Assembly (NCBI GenBank): GCA_041396125.1
Contig: JAWKZG010000001.1
Span: forward strand, 868,001 to 932,000
Reading direction: 5' to 3'
Source of the DNA: JAWKZG01 sp041396125
GTDB taxonomy: Bacteria > Pseudomonadota > Gammaproteobacteria > Competibacterales > Competibacteraceae
DNA length: 64,000 bases
Shown: positions 36,929 through 45,935 of the stretch, piece by piece
How the letters are laid out: every line of letters begins with the position of its first letter
Position numbering within the stretch: position 1 is the first letter of the stretch
Made by a program: the position numbers and the translations under genes
The notes under the pieces: model-generated
Seen by the model: the letters and a program-made list of their open reading frames with translations, nothing else
Database searches by the model: none
Told to the model about the DNA's origin: nothing

Positions 36929-37999
36929 ATGACGATGGAATTGGATCAGAGCCGGGTCGAGGCGTTCGGCGAGCGCTTATTGGCGATGTTGAACAGCGGC
37001 GCACTCGCACTGATGACCTCGGTCGGACACCGCACGGGTTTGTTCGATGTCATGGCTCAATCGCCAGCCGCCAGCAGCGCGCAGATCGCGGACTGGGCAG
37101 GGCTGCAAGAGCGTTATGTGCGGGAGTGGCTGGGCGCGATGGTAACCGGTGGTTTCGTCGAGTACGATGCCCCCAGCCGGACTTATCGCTTACCGGCGGA
37201 ACACGCTGCGCTGCTGACCCGCGCTGCCAGTCCCAATAATCTCGCGGCGATTGCGCAATTTATTCCCCAGCTTGGGCAGGTCGAAGACCCTGTTATCCAC
37301 TGCTTTCAGCACGGTGGCGGTGTGCCATACGAGCAATTTACGCACTTTCATCGCATCATGGCCGAGGACAGCGGGCAGACGGTGGTAGCGGCTTTATTCG
37401 ATCATATTCTCCCGCTGGTGCCAGGCTTGAGCGATCAGCTGGCTGCCGGTATCGATGTGCTGGATATCGGTTGTGGTAGTGGCCGGGCAATGAACACGCT
37501 GGCTGAGGCTTTCCCGGCCAGTCGGTTCAGTGGCTATGATTTTTCCGAGCAGGCGATTGCCAATGCCTTGCAGGAGGCAACCGATAAAGGCCTTGAGAAT
37601 GTCGTGTTTGAGGTCAAAGAGGCCAGTCAGCTGAATGAAATCGGGCGCTACGATGTGATCACCGCGTTTGACGCTATCCACGATCAACGCGATCCGGCCC
37701 GGGTACTGCGTGAAATTCACACGGCGTTACGCCCCGATGGGGTGTTTCTGATGCAGGATATTCGTGCCTCCAGCGAGTTGCACCGGAATATGGATCATCC
37801 GGTTGCGCCGCTCCTGTATACGGTTTCTTGTATGCACTGTACCACCGTGTCGCTGGCACAAGGCGGTGCCGGACTTGGTGCTATGTGGGGCGAGGAGATG
37901 GCCTTGTCGATGCTGGCAGACGCCGGGTTTCAACGGGTCGAGGTCAAACAGCTCGAACACGATTTTCAGAATAATTATTACCTGGCCCGTAAAGCCTGA
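36929..37999 (+). CDS. SAM-dependent class I methyltransferase
   Basis: A 356-residue protein. The N-terminus (about 1-110) is a winged-helix dimerisation-like domain (LMTSVGHRTGLFDVMAQSPAASSAQIADWAGLQERYVREWLGAM), and the catalytic Rossmann domain starts with VLDIGCGSGRAMNTLAEAFP near residue 178, then FSGYDFSEQAIANA and DVITAFDAIHDQRDPARVLRE. This layout fits small-molecule O- or C-methyltransferases rather than rRNA enzymes. The ATG follows AAAGGAG by seven bases. Its position opposite the SARP-type regulator suggests regulation by it. Substrate unknown. Confidence 0.8.
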   Translation: MTMELDQSRVEAFGERLLAMLNSGALALMTSVGHRTGLFDVMAQSPAASSAQIADWAGLQERYVREWLGAMVTGGFVEYDAPSRTYRLPAEHAALLTRAASPNNLAAIAQFIPQLGQVEDPVIHCFQHGGGVPYEQFTHFHRIMAEDSGQTVVAALFDHILPLVPGLSDQLAAGIDVLDIGCGSGRAMNTLAEAFPASRFSGYDFSEQAIANALQEATDKGLENVVFEVKEASQLNEIGRYDVITAFDAIHDQRDPARVLREIHTALRPDGVFLMQDIRASSELHRNMDHPVAPLLYTVSCMHCTTVSLAQGGAGLGAMWGEEMALSMLADAGFQRVEVKQLEHDFQNNYYLARKA

Positions 38000-38017
38000 T
38001 GTAATTGAACGCCCGCG

Positions 38018-38788
38018 CTACTGTATCAGCAGCACCGGGCAGGGTACTTTTTCGAGTACCGATAGCTCGGTGTCTGTTGCCAGCAACGCCTGGGGCATGA
38101 TCAGCAGGCCGGCTGCCTGCCGGTTCAATACCGTCAGCAGGGGTGCCAGTTTGAGTTCCGGCATGGCCAGCGCAGCGCTGTCCGGACTGGTCTGGCGCAG
38201 CAGATCGGCAATCGGTGCGGACACGGTATGGGCGGCAAGGGCCTGCGCCTCCAGCACGGGTCGCAGCCGATAGCGGCCAGACTGGCAGAGTGCGAGGCCG
38301 ATATGCAGTGCCTGCAGCGACTGCCCGGAATTATCCAGCAGTACCCAGACCGGCCTGGGTGCGGTTGGTCGTTGCAGTATTTGACGAGTTACATGCTGAC
38401 CCATCAGAAAGATGGCATCGTGCGTGTGCGCGACACGCAACACTTCGGTCAGATAAGGGCCCCGGGTGATCTGTAGTGAGGTTGGCAGACCGTGCTGTTG
38501 TGTGATCTGTTGCAACTGCTGGCGGATGTGTTCTGTCTGACGCCGCTTGCGCCGGTCCCAGGCGCTGTTGTCCAGGGCTTGCACACTGGCCGACAGACGC
38601 TGGACTTCCTGCGCGAAGGGCAGGCGCATCAACTGGGTCAGACTCTCATCTTCCACCAGCAGTGCCGTCAATTCAGCCTGATTGGTCGACGCCAGCGTCA
38701 GTGCCAGCTGCATTAACTCCTGCTGCGGCCGGCCGGTCTGCAGCGCAATCACTACCCGTTGCAACAGGCGAGCGGCAGCTTCAGGCAT
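38018..38788 (-). CDS. Universal-stress-protein-like protein
   Basis: A 256-residue protein whose first half resembles a USP/nucleotide-binding fold (RVVIALQTGRPQQELMQLALTLASTNQAELTALLVEDESL) and whose end, VLEKVPCPVLLIQ, is the usual USP last strand. The ATG at 38788 overlaps the stop of the Lon-like gene by 8 bp (ATGCCTGA), so it is translated with it. A sensor or adaptor role linked to the protease is inference; the family match is moderate because the sequence is long and diverged. Confidence 0.6.
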   Translation of the reverse strand: MPEAAARLLQRVVIALQTGRPQQELMQLALTLASTNQAELTALLVEDESLTQLMRLPFAQEVQRLSASVQALDNSAWDRRKRRQTEHIRQQLQQITQQHGLPTSLQITRGPYLTEVLRVAHTHDAIFLMGQHVTRQILQRPTAPRPVWVLLDNSGQSLQALHIGLALCQSGRYRLRPVLEAQALAAHTVSAPIADLLRQTSPDSAALAMPELKLAPLLTVLNRQAAGLLIMPQALLATDTELSVLEKVPCPVLLIQ

Positions 38789-41201
38789 CGCCGGATACGC
38801 CGTTGTTGCGCTGGGCAAAATCGTGCCGCAGTTGTGCCAGTTCCAACAGCCGGTTGGCGACGCGCCAGTTCAGGCTGTTAGCCGGAAAACCACCGGCAAT
38901 ATCAGCTTCCCCGGCCGGGATACCGGTTAACAGCTCAATAGCTTCGTCTGCATTGTGCACCGCATAGATATGAAACTGACCGTCTGCTGCGGCCTCGACA
39001 ATATCCTCGCGCAGCATCAGGTGGCGCTGATTGACGGCAGGAATAATGACGCCCTGGGTGCCGTCCAGGCCGATGCTGCAGCAGATATCGTAAAAGCCTT
39101 CGATTTTTTCATTGACGCCGCCGATAGGCTGCACCTGACCGTGCTGGTTCACCGAGCCGGTGATAGCCAGCGATTGCCGGATCGGTGCGTCTGCCAGTGC
39201 CGACAGCAGAACGCATAATTCGGCCAGCGAGGCGCTGTCACCCTCGACCGGTCCGTAGGATTGCTCGAATACCAGACTGGCGCTCATGGACAAAGGGTGT
39301 TCGCTGGCATAGCGCGTGGCCAGAAAACTGGACAGAATCAGCACCCCCTTCGAGTGAATCGGCCCGCCCAGTTCGGTTTCCCGTTCAATATCGATGACTT
39401 TGCCATCGCCCAGACGGGTGGTAGCAGTAATGCGAACCGCCTGGGCAAAGGCGAACTGGCCCAGCTGCAAAACGGAAAGCCCGTTGATCTGCCCGGTCTT
39501 AGCACCGCTGACATCGATCAGCATAGTGCCGTCGCTGATGGTGCGATAGATGTTCTCGCGCATGCGCTCAGCGCGATAAATCTGCTGCTCGATAGCCTGT
39601 TGTAAATCCTCGCGCCGGATCTGTTCGCTGCCTGCGGCATCAGCCCAATAATCAGCTTCGCTCAGGAGATCGGTGTAATTCCGTAAATGCGTTGAAATCC
39701 GGTCGGCATCACCGGCCAGCCGGGCACCATGTTCGATCAGTCCGGCGACTGTTTCGCGGCTCAGCGGGCGTAACTGATGGTCGCGGCAGATGGAGGCGAA
39801 CAAGGCAGCATAGCAGCGTTCGGTGTCGGGCGTGCGGGTAATGCTGTCATCGAAGTCGGACATCACTTTGAACAGTTCCTGGAAATCCGGATCGTGTTCG
39901 TTGAGCAGATAATACAACTGCCGGTCGCCAAACAGCAGTACTTTGACCTCGATCGGTATGGGTTCCGGCTCCAGCGATACGGTGCTGAACAGATTCAGGC
40001 TGCGTTCCAGTGTGTCCAGCCGGATTTCGCCGGTTTGCAGGGTGCGTTTCAGACCGTCCCAGCTGAGTGGATGCTGCAGCAGCTGGCGGGCGTCGAGCAG
40101 CAGATAACCGCCGTTGGCGCGATGCAGTGCACCGGCCTTGATCAGCGTGAAATCAGTCACCAGTGTGCCCATCTGGGCCTGATATTCGACCCGCCCGAGC
40201 AGATTGCCGAAGCTGGGCAAGCCTTCCTGCACAATCGGCGCGCAGGCAAGACTGCTGTTATCGACAATCAGATTGATCTGATAGCGCTGCAGCTGCGCTG
40301 TGCCAGCGTGAATTTGCGGGCCTGCTGCGGCGGTCCGGTTGTCGCCGGATTGCAGAAAGGCATCGACATGCTCGACGACATCTTTTTTCACCGCCATCAG
40401 ATAGTCATAAACAGCGGGCAGATCGCTGTTCTGGTGTTGCAGATCCTCGATCAGGTGGGTCACCGCCAGCTCGGCCATCTGCCGGTTCAGGGCTTTGACT
40501 TTCTCGCGTGCCTCTTTGGCCCAGAGCGGAAACTGGCGCAGCAGTTTTTGTAAATCCTGCTGCAGGGCGGTAATGGTTTGTTCAATCTGCTGCTGCTCGC
40601 TGGCGGGCAGTCGCTGGAAATGCTCCGGCTTGAGGACTTCCCCGTGCGCACTCAGGGGCGCGAAGGCAAACCCGGAGGGCGTATGCAACAGCGCGATATT
40701 CTGGGCTTTGGCTTGTTCTCCCAGCTGGTCGATGGCTTCACTCTGGCGTTCTTTGAACTCCTGTTCCAGCTCTTCGAGCCGGGCCCGGTAGTCTTCACTT
40801 TCAAACGCGGCCGGAATCGAAGCGCTGAGCTCTTCGACCAGATGCTGCATGGCACGGCGCAAAGTCGCTCCGCGCCCGGCCGGCAGGCTTAGCGCCCGTG
40901 GGCGCTGCGGATCGTCAAAGTTATGCAGATAACACCAGTCGGGCGGCACCGGGCGGGTGGCCGCCTCTTGCGTGACGGCCTGATGCAACGTGGTGAGTTT
41001 GCCAACACCCGCCGGACCCAGGGCAAAGATATTAAAGCCGCCGTTGTGAATCCGCAGCCCGAACTGAATGGCGCTTAAAGCGCGTGCCTGGCTGAAGGCG
41101 TTGCTGCAGGGTTCCAGTTCATCTGTGCTCTGAAAAGTAAACTGGGCCGGGTCAGAAAATTTGCGTAAAGAGGTACTGCTGAGTGCTTTAGGGGCAGGCA
41201 T
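38781..41201 (-). CDS. Lon-like ATP-dependent protease (LonB-type, S16)
   Basis: The 806-residue protein is the AAA-Lon type with an N-terminal region carrying GPAGVGKLTTLHQAV as Walker A near residue 62 (the usual GKT/S appears as GKL), a long coiled helical insert (EELEQEFKERQSEAIDQLGEQAKAQ) and a C-terminal Ser-Lys protease domain: YGPVEGDSASLAEL (Ser near 654) and IGGVNEKIEGFYD (Lys near 698). It belongs to the group often annotated as Lon protease-like ATP-binding protein (YcbZ/LonP-like) in gammaproteobacteria. It degrades damaged or specific proteins in the cytoplasm. The downstream USP-like gene overlaps it. Confidence 0.87.
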   Translation of the reverse strand: MPAPKALSSTSLRKFSDPAQFTFQSTDELEPCSNAFSQARALSAIQFGLRIHNGGFNIFALGPAGVGKLTTLHQAVTQEAATRPVPPDWCYLHNFDDPQRPRALSLPAGRGATLRRAMQHLVEELSASIPAAFESEDYRARLEELEQEFKERQSEAIDQLGEQAKAQNIALLHTPSGFAFAPLSAHGEVLKPEHFQRLPASEQQQIEQTITALQQDLQKLLRQFPLWAKEAREKVKALNRQMAELAVTHLIEDLQHQNSDLPAVYDYLMAVKKDVVEHVDAFLQSGDNRTAAAGPQIHAGTAQLQRYQINLIVDNSSLACAPIVQEGLPSFGNLLGRVEYQAQMGTLVTDFTLIKAGALHRANGGYLLLDARQLLQHPLSWDGLKRTLQTGEIRLDTLERSLNLFSTVSLEPEPIPIEVKVLLFGDRQLYYLLNEHDPDFQELFKVMSDFDDSITRTPDTERCYAALFASICRDHQLRPLSRETVAGLIEHGARLAGDADRISTHLRNYTDLLSEADYWADAAGSEQIRREDLQQAIEQQIYRAERMRENIYRTISDGTMLIDVSGAKTGQINGLSVLQLGQFAFAQAVRITATTRLGDGKVIDIERETELGGPIHSKGVLILSSFLATRYASEHPLSMSASLVFEQSYGPVEGDSASLAELCVLLSALADAPIRQSLAITGSVNQHGQVQPIGGVNEKIEGFYDICCSIGLDGTQGVIIPAVNQRHLMLREDIVEAAADGQFHIYAVHNADEAIELLTGIPAGEADIAGGFPANSLNWRVANRLLELAQLRHDFAQRNNGVSGDA

Positions 41202-41299
41202 GAGTTTGCTGATAGGATCTGTTGATTTGGTAATTAATAAGATTTTGGGGAGTAAACAGCGCCACCACTGGCGTTACCTGAGTGGTGGCGCTGCGACGG

Positions 41300-41737
41300 T
41301 CAGATCCGGTCTGGCAGATGCGCCCGGATGGCTTGTGCATTCAGTCCGGCCAGATCCTTATCGATTTCGACGCTGATGCGCTTGCGTACCGAGGCGCTGA
41401 GTTGTCCTCGCAACAGACCCAGAAAAGCAGGTGCTGCGACCAGGACCAGGCGTTCGAAGGTATTGTTTGCGCTGGCGGTGGCCAGTCGTTCACTGAGGAA
41501 TTTGGCGAAGTTCAGGGCTTCGTGCTGTTTGGGATCGGTTTTCGGCTCCATCGCGTGACGGCCCTGACCTGCACTGTCGAACGTTCGACCAGGCAGATCG
41601 GTAGTTAAATCATGCACATGCTGGCGTGCCGCCGGATGGTCGAAGGATTCAAGTTCCTGCAGAGCGCCGATGGGCGACTTCGCCCCTAATAACTTCGCAC
41701 GACTGCTGTCTGCGACCAGTACCCAAATTTTGGTCAT
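41300..41737 (-). CDS. Host attachment protein family
   Basis: The 145-residue protein matches the 'protein required for attachment to host cells' family: KIWVLVADSSRAKLLGA at the start, DLPGRTFDSAGQGRHAMEPKTDPKQHEALNFAKFLSERL in the middle and LVLVAAPAFLGLLRGQLS. The fold resembles eRF1 domain 1-like or peptide-chain-release-like domains; the family name comes from an Agrobacterium phenotype and is not evidence of pathogenicity. It is upstream of the Lon-like gene on the same strand. Confidence 0.85.
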   Translation of the reverse strand: MTKIWVLVADSSRAKLLGAKSPIGALQELESFDHPAARQHVHDLTTDLPGRTFDSAGQGRHAMEPKTDPKQHEALNFAKFLSERLATASANNTFERLVLVAAPAFLGLLRGQLSASVRKRISVEIDKDLAGLNAQAIRAHLPDRI

Positions 41738-41870
41738 CGCAAAACTCCTTTATATCCGTCAGTAAATGAGTGGTGTCTGTACACACCCGATGAGTGTGTT
41801 TTTCCGCTGTCGCGAATCTCCTTGTCTGTAGTCATTAATCTGTAGAAATTAAGGTGTAGTGTAACCTGCC

Positions 41871-43409
41871 TCAGACCGGATCGCATCCGACCGCGGGCAG
41901 CAGCTGACTGAGCGCCATCAGCTCGGCTGCGTTGCCGGCCAGACCCAGGATATAACGATCCGGTCGCAGAATCAGTGCCTGCGCCTGTTGTTCCTCCAGC
42001 CAGGCGTCGAGCGTGTTGCCGGGCTGATCGATCACGACTGCCTCCAGCGCACGCCAGCGTTGCCGGGTAGCGCTATCAACCGCCTGCAGCAGGGCAGGGT
42101 TGCCGATAATCGTAAAGCGCCCCCCGCTGACGTCATCTAATAACCGGCCATCGGCCAGTCGAGGCTGTGGCAGCAAGGTTGCTACGGGTGGCGGTGCGCC
42201 GCTGTGCAGACCGGGTCCAAGCGCGGGCTGTGGAAAATCAAACAGCTGTGGCTGCGCGCTTGCGAAATGCTGGTCGCGGACGGCAGCCTGGGCGGGATCG
42301 GTCGTCTGGATGAGTTGGCCGAGCTGCACCGCCAGTTCGATAAACGCCTGCACATGCGGGTGGCGCTCGGAAGTGTAACTGTCGAGCAAGGACTCAGCAG
42401 CGCGATTTCGCAGCACCAGGGCCAGTTTCCAGGCCAGATTGGCCGCATCGCGCAGACCTGCCCCCATGCCCTGACCCAGAAAGGGCGGCGTCTGATGGCA
42501 GCTGTCACCCGCCAGCAACAGGCGTCGGTCACGCCAGTTTTCGGCCAAGACCGCGTGAAAAGTGTATACCGCTGCGCGCTCGATGATTGCATCATTGGGG
42601 CGGAGCCAGCGCGCCAGCAACGGCCAGAAATGCTCGGGACGCTGTAACTGGGCCGGATCGTCGCCCGGCAACAGCATGATTTCCCAGCGTCGTCGTTCGC
42701 CAGCAACGTATACCAGGGTCATGGGCCGGGCCGGATCACACCACTGGATGGAATAATCCGGCAGACTCTGAACCCGTGCTGAACGCGTATCGGTCAGCAG
42801 ATCAACGACCAGCCAGGGCTGGTGCAGGCCGAAATCCTGTAAAGCCGGGCCGATCAATTGCCGCACCAGGGAGTGGGCGCCGTCGCAGCCGACCACATAG
42901 CGCGCGCGGTACTGCTGCTGGCTGGAATCAACCTGGCTTTCAACGTGTAAAACCGCATGCGTGTCGTTTTGCTCGATAGCAAACACCTCATGGAACAGTT
43001 TGACCTGTACCTTGGCAAAGCGTTTAACCCCGGCCCGCAGAACACGCTCCAGTGTTGGCTGATGAAAGTACCAGTTATTGGCCCACGCCTGCGGGCCGGG
43101 GCCCGGGGCACCACGCCGTATCAGCAGGGTCTGACCGCTGCCGTTGACAAAATGCATGCCCTTGGAGGAGGCGCGAGCCACCCCAGCGACCTGTTCGGCC
43201 AGACCAGCGGATTGAAAAATACGCATGACTTCACCATCGAAATGCACCGCGCGTGGTAATTCATAAATGGTGGCTTCGCGTTCAAAAACAAGGACTGACA
43301 GACCGGCCTGCCCGAGCAGGTTGGCCAGTAATGCACCGGTCGGGCCGTAGCCGACAATAGCGACATCAACAGCAGGGGCTGACGGGTTATCAGGGAACGG
43401 CGAATTCAT
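41871..43409 (-). CDS. mhpA: FAD-dependent aromatic hydroxylase, MhpA-like
   Basis: A 512-residue flavoprotein monooxygenase with VAIVGYGPTGALLANLLGQAGLSVLVFERE (FAD loop, near residue 16), YVVGCDGAHSLVRQ (DG motif) and LLLAGDSCHQTPPFLGQGMGAGLRDAANLAWKL (second FAD motif). These motifs and length match 3-(3-hydroxyphenyl)propionate/3-hydroxycinnamate hydroxylase. It uses NAD(P)H and oxygen to add a ring hydroxyl and make a catechol. Its ATG overlaps the stop of the upstream extradiol-like gene (ATGA), so both belong to one unit. Other ring-hydroxylating monooxygenases of this family are possible. Confidence 0.8.
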   Translation of the reverse strand: MNSPFPDNPSAPAVDVAIVGYGPTGALLANLLGQAGLSVLVFEREATIYELPRAVHFDGEVMRIFQSAGLAEQVAGVARASSKGMHFVNGSGQTLLIRRGAPGPGPQAWANNWYFHQPTLERVLRAGVKRFAKVQVKLFHEVFAIEQNDTHAVLHVESQVDSSQQQYRARYVVGCDGAHSLVRQLIGPALQDFGLHQPWLVVDLLTDTRSARVQSLPDYSIQWCDPARPMTLVYVAGERRRWEIMLLPGDDPAQLQRPEHFWPLLARWLRPNDAIIERAAVYTFHAVLAENWRDRRLLLAGDSCHQTPPFLGQGMGAGLRDAANLAWKLALVLRNRAAESLLDSYTSERHPHVQAFIELAVQLGQLIQTTDPAQAAVRDQHFASAQPQLFDFPQPALGPGLHSGAPPPVATLLPQPRLADGRLLDDVSGGRFTIIGNPALLQAVDSATRQRWRALEAVVIDQPGNTLDAWLEEQQAQALILRPDRYILGLAGNAAELMALSQLLPAVGCDPV

Positions 43410-43978
43410 GCCGGATCAGGATCGGCGTGCGGGCGCAGACGAGCGCGGAGTTCATCCTGCCAGACCGTACGCGACTTGAAACCGGGCAGACTGCGCGCGA
43501 GTTGCTCGGTACGGGCCAGGATCGCGTCATCTGGCTGGCTTAGATCAATGGGCTCGCGACAGGGTTGCTGGCAGTACCAGGGCGTATCAAAAAACAGCTC
43601 GACCCGGTTGTCCTCCGGATCACGGAAATATAAAGAGATCGCGTTGCCATGGGTGACGGGCGCGATGTCGCTAACCTCTTCCTGCTGCAGGACGGTATGA
43701 AAATAACGCAGCGCGGACAGATCGGACAAGCGAAACGAAAGCTGGTTAATCGGGTTGAAGCGCAGCGCTTGAGGCCGGCCGCTGGCCAACACGATCTGGT
43801 GGTGCTCGTGCGGGTCGCGGCTCAGAAACACCAAAGACACCGGGCCGGGCAATTCGCCGCGATCGGTTACTGTAAATCCCAATACCCGGCGGTAAAAACC
43901 TTCCATCATGACCAGATCATGGACATAAAATCCCACATGGCTAAACGCCAGTGCAGGGACTCCGCTTGGCTCGAGCAT
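43406..43978 (-). CDS. VOC family extradiol dioxygenase-like protein
   Basis: A 190-residue vicinal-oxygen-chelate protein. It has FSHVGFYVHDLVMMEGFYRRVLGF, EHHQIVLASGRP and YFRDPEDNRVELFFDTPWY, which supply the two His and one Glu metal ligands. I used the ATG at 43978 because AGGAGG lies just upstream. It precedes mhpA with a 4-bp overlap; a hydroxylase making a catechol beside a ring-cleaving-type enzyme suggests one short aromatic catabolic step. A non-catalytic or glyoxalase-like role cannot be excluded. Confidence 0.78.
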   Translation of the reverse strand: MLEPSGVPALAFSHVGFYVHDLVMMEGFYRRVLGFTVTDRGELPGPVSLVFLSRDPHEHHQIVLASGRPQALRFNPINQLSFRLSDLSALRYFHTVLQQEEVSDIAPVTHGNAISLYFRDPEDNRVELFFDTPWYCQQPCREPIDLSQPDDAILARTEQLARSLPGFKSRTVWQDELRARLRPHADPDPA

Positions 43979-44271
43979 GCTGTTTCCTCCTGCTTGATAG
44001 CGTGGCTCAATTATTGTCTGATCGCTACCGAAATTGCACGAGCAGCGCGATAATCCGGTAGCCCAAGCCATGATTGGCGCGTGCAGACAATGCATGGCGG
44101 ACAAGGATTTATTATTTTTTTTAATTTCATTTGAATCATGTCTTAATAGAATTTAATTGGCGTGTAAAGACCATGTAGAGGTAATTTGAGACAATGCTTA
44201 AAACTGGAAATTTATTGCCGGACTAGGTAAGCTGTAATTGTTTTCAACGTAAGATTGTAAGGAGCAAGATT

Positions 44272-44325
44272 ATGAAAGTTAAAACCAATGTACGCGCCGG
44301 TTACGGCGGCTGGGAACGCTACTAA
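44272..44325 (+). CDS. Micro-ORF 1: 17-residue peptide
   Basis: The ORF encodes MKVKTNVRAGYGGWERY and a TAA. GGAG at 44261-44264 lies seven bases before the ATG. The peptide is basic in its first half and Gly/aromatic-rich in its last eight residues. An identical peptide is encoded again 102 bp downstream with five synonymous changes (Arg, Gly, Arg, Tyr codons), which shows that the protein sequence is what is conserved. I do not recognise a described family; a short RiPP precursor (leader-like MKVKTNVRAG plus core-like YGGWERY) or a signalling peptide are guesses. No maturase gene is adjacent. Confidence 0.75.
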   Translation: MKVKTNVRAGYGGWERY

Positions 44326-44373
44326 AAGCGTTTTTGTAGGATAGTTTCTACAGTTTCCAATCAGGAGAAAATC

Positions 44374-44427
44374 ATGAAAGTTAAAACCAATGTACGTGCC
44401 GGTTACGGCGGTTGGGAACGTTATTAA
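44374..44427 (+). CDS. Micro-ORF 2: identical 17-residue peptide
   Basis: The second copy again encodes MKVKTNVRAGYGGWERY, TAA at 44425-44427, with its own ribosome site (CAGGAGAAAATC before the ATG). Differences from copy 1 within the 54 bases are all third-position and silent (CGC/CGT, GGC/GGT, CGC/CGT, TAC/TAT). The flanks of the two copies share no obvious identity, so the duplication is either old or confined to the ORF. A small hairpin, TGTAG/CTACA (44335-44352), lies between copies and ACTGC/GCAGT (44448-44460) follows the second. Confidence 0.75.
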   Translation: MKVKTNVRAGYGGWERY

Positions 44428-44476
44428 TCCCGACAGCCCTGCAGTGGACTGCTAGGCAGTTTGCTTAACAGGACTG

Positions 44477-44508
44477 AAAGCCCCGCTTCGGCGGGGCTTT
44501 TTATTTTT
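44477..44508 (+). terminator. Strong intrinsic terminator after the twin micro-ORFs
   Basis: AAAGCCCCGC (44477-44486), TTCG tetraloop, GCGGGGCTTT (44491-44500), then TTATTTTTC. It is a textbook rho-independent terminator and ends a plus-strand transcript that carries only the two micro-ORFs, separating it from proA. Confidence 0.92.
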
Positions 44509-44633
44509 CGCTGTGGTTTTGGCTACAGGGTGAAATTAGGTCGCAGCAGCAATTCATATTTCACGCAACACTCTTAGCGTTCCCTGTGCCGAGCGCGCTA
44601 TAATTACCGTAATTAAAGATTATAGAGGCAGTT

Positions 44634-45911
44634 ATGCACACAGCAAATGATGCAATCGGCTCAATTGCCGATTATATGCTTGGAGTAGGGCAGCGCGCCC
44701 GTGCTGCCAGCCGCATGATCAGTGCTGCTGATAGCAATGCCAAAAACACGGCATTACTGGCTATCGCGGAAGCCATCGAACAGGCGCGGCCTGCTTTGTT
44801 GGCGGAAAATAGCAAGGATCTGGCTGCAGGTCGGGCCAATAATCTGGCCAGCGCCCTGCTGGATCGGCTGGAGTTGACCGATAGTCGTATCGCCAGTATG
44901 GCACAAGGGCTGCGTCAGATCGCCCAGCAACCCGATCCAATCGGTGCGATTACCGATCTCAGTTATCGCCCGAGCGGTCTGCAGATCGGCAAAATGCGGG
45001 TGCCGCTGGGTGTCATCGGAATCATCTACGAATCCCGTCCCAATGTCACCGCTGACGCTGCCGGATTGTGCCTGAAAGCGGGTAATGCCGTGATTCTGCG
45101 CGGCGGTTCCGAAGCCATTCATTCCAATCGTGCTATCGCCGGTTGTATCCGGCACGGACTGGAACAGGCCGGGCTGCCGGGTGATGTGGTGCAAGTGATC
45201 GAGACTACTGACCGGGCTGCGGTGGGTGAGCTGATCCGGATGCAGGACTACGTCGATGTTATCGTGCCGCGTGGTGGTAAAGGTCTGATTGAACGTATCA
45301 GTCGGGATGCCAAAGTGCCGGTGATCAAGCATCTGGACGGCGTCTGCCATGTCTTTATTGCCGAGCATGCCGATCTGGCCAAGGCGGTGTCCATTGCGGT
45401 CAATGCCAAGTGCTATCGCTACGGTATCTGCGGTGCCATGGAAACGCTGCTGGTGCATAAGGCAGTCGCCGGGCAGGTGCTGCCGGAACTGGCGCAAGCC
45501 TACGCTGAACATGGTGTGGAACTGCGCGGTTGCGAGCAGACCCGGGCTATTATCGATGCCCAGGCAGCCAGCGAAGAGGACTGGTACACCGAATATCTGG
45601 CACCGATTCTGGCCATTCGGGTGGTGGACAGTCTGGCGCAGGCCATCGAGCATATCGAAACCTATGGTTCACATCATACCGACGCCATTGTCAGTGAAGA
45701 CTACACGCAGGTGCGGCGATTTTTGCGTGAAGTGGACTCTAGCTCTGTCATGGTCAATACGGCCACCTGTTTTGCCGACGGTTTTGAATATGGCCTGGGT
45801 GCAGAGATCGGCATCAGCACCGGTAAACTGCATGCACGCGGCCCAGTGGGGGTGGAAGGCTTGACCACCCAGAAATTCATCGTTCTGGGCGACGGTCAGA
45901 CGCGCGGCTGA
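44634..45911 (+). CDS. proA: Gamma-glutamyl phosphate reductase
   Basis: ProA reduces gamma-glutamyl phosphate to glutamate semialdehyde with NADPH in proline synthesis. The 425-residue protein matches the family throughout: IGKMRVPLGVIGIIYESRPNVTADAAGLCLKAGNAVILRGGSEA, the catalytic Cys in VNAKCYRYGICGAMETLL and the C-terminal EIGISTGKLHARGPVGVEGLTT. The start at 44634 is 9 bases after AGAGG. It heads the run nadD-rsfS-rlmH with short gaps, a common gammaproteobacterial order. Confidence 0.96.
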   Translation: MHTANDAIGSIADYMLGVGQRARAASRMISAADSNAKNTALLAIAEAIEQARPALLAENSKDLAAGRANNLASALLDRLELTDSRIASMAQGLRQIAQQPDPIGAITDLSYRPSGLQIGKMRVPLGVIGIIYESRPNVTADAAGLCLKAGNAVILRGGSEAIHSNRAIAGCIRHGLEQAGLPGDVVQVIETTDRAAVGELIRMQDYVDVIVPRGGKGLIERISRDAKVPVIKHLDGVCHVFIAEHADLAKAVSIAVNAKCYRYGICGAMETLLVHKAVAGQVLPELAQAYAEHGVELRGCEQTRAIIDAQAASEEDWYTEYLAPILAIRVVDSLAQAIEHIETYGSHHTDAIVSEDYTQVRRFLREVDSSSVMVNTATCFADGFEYGLGAEIGISTGKLHARGPVGVEGLTTQKFIVLGDGQTRG

Positions 45912-45935
45912 GGCGTCTTATCAGACCGGTTTATT

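Noticed and set aside
44272..44427. PqqA-like precursor or proA attenuator leader peptide
   Set aside because: The peptide lacks the ExxxY spacing of PqqA and has no proline run, and a strong terminator closes the unit before proA, with no alternative antiterminator seen.
44754..45653. 299-residue open frame opposite proA
   Set aside because: ProA is certain on the plus strand; the antisense frame has no start signal or family features.
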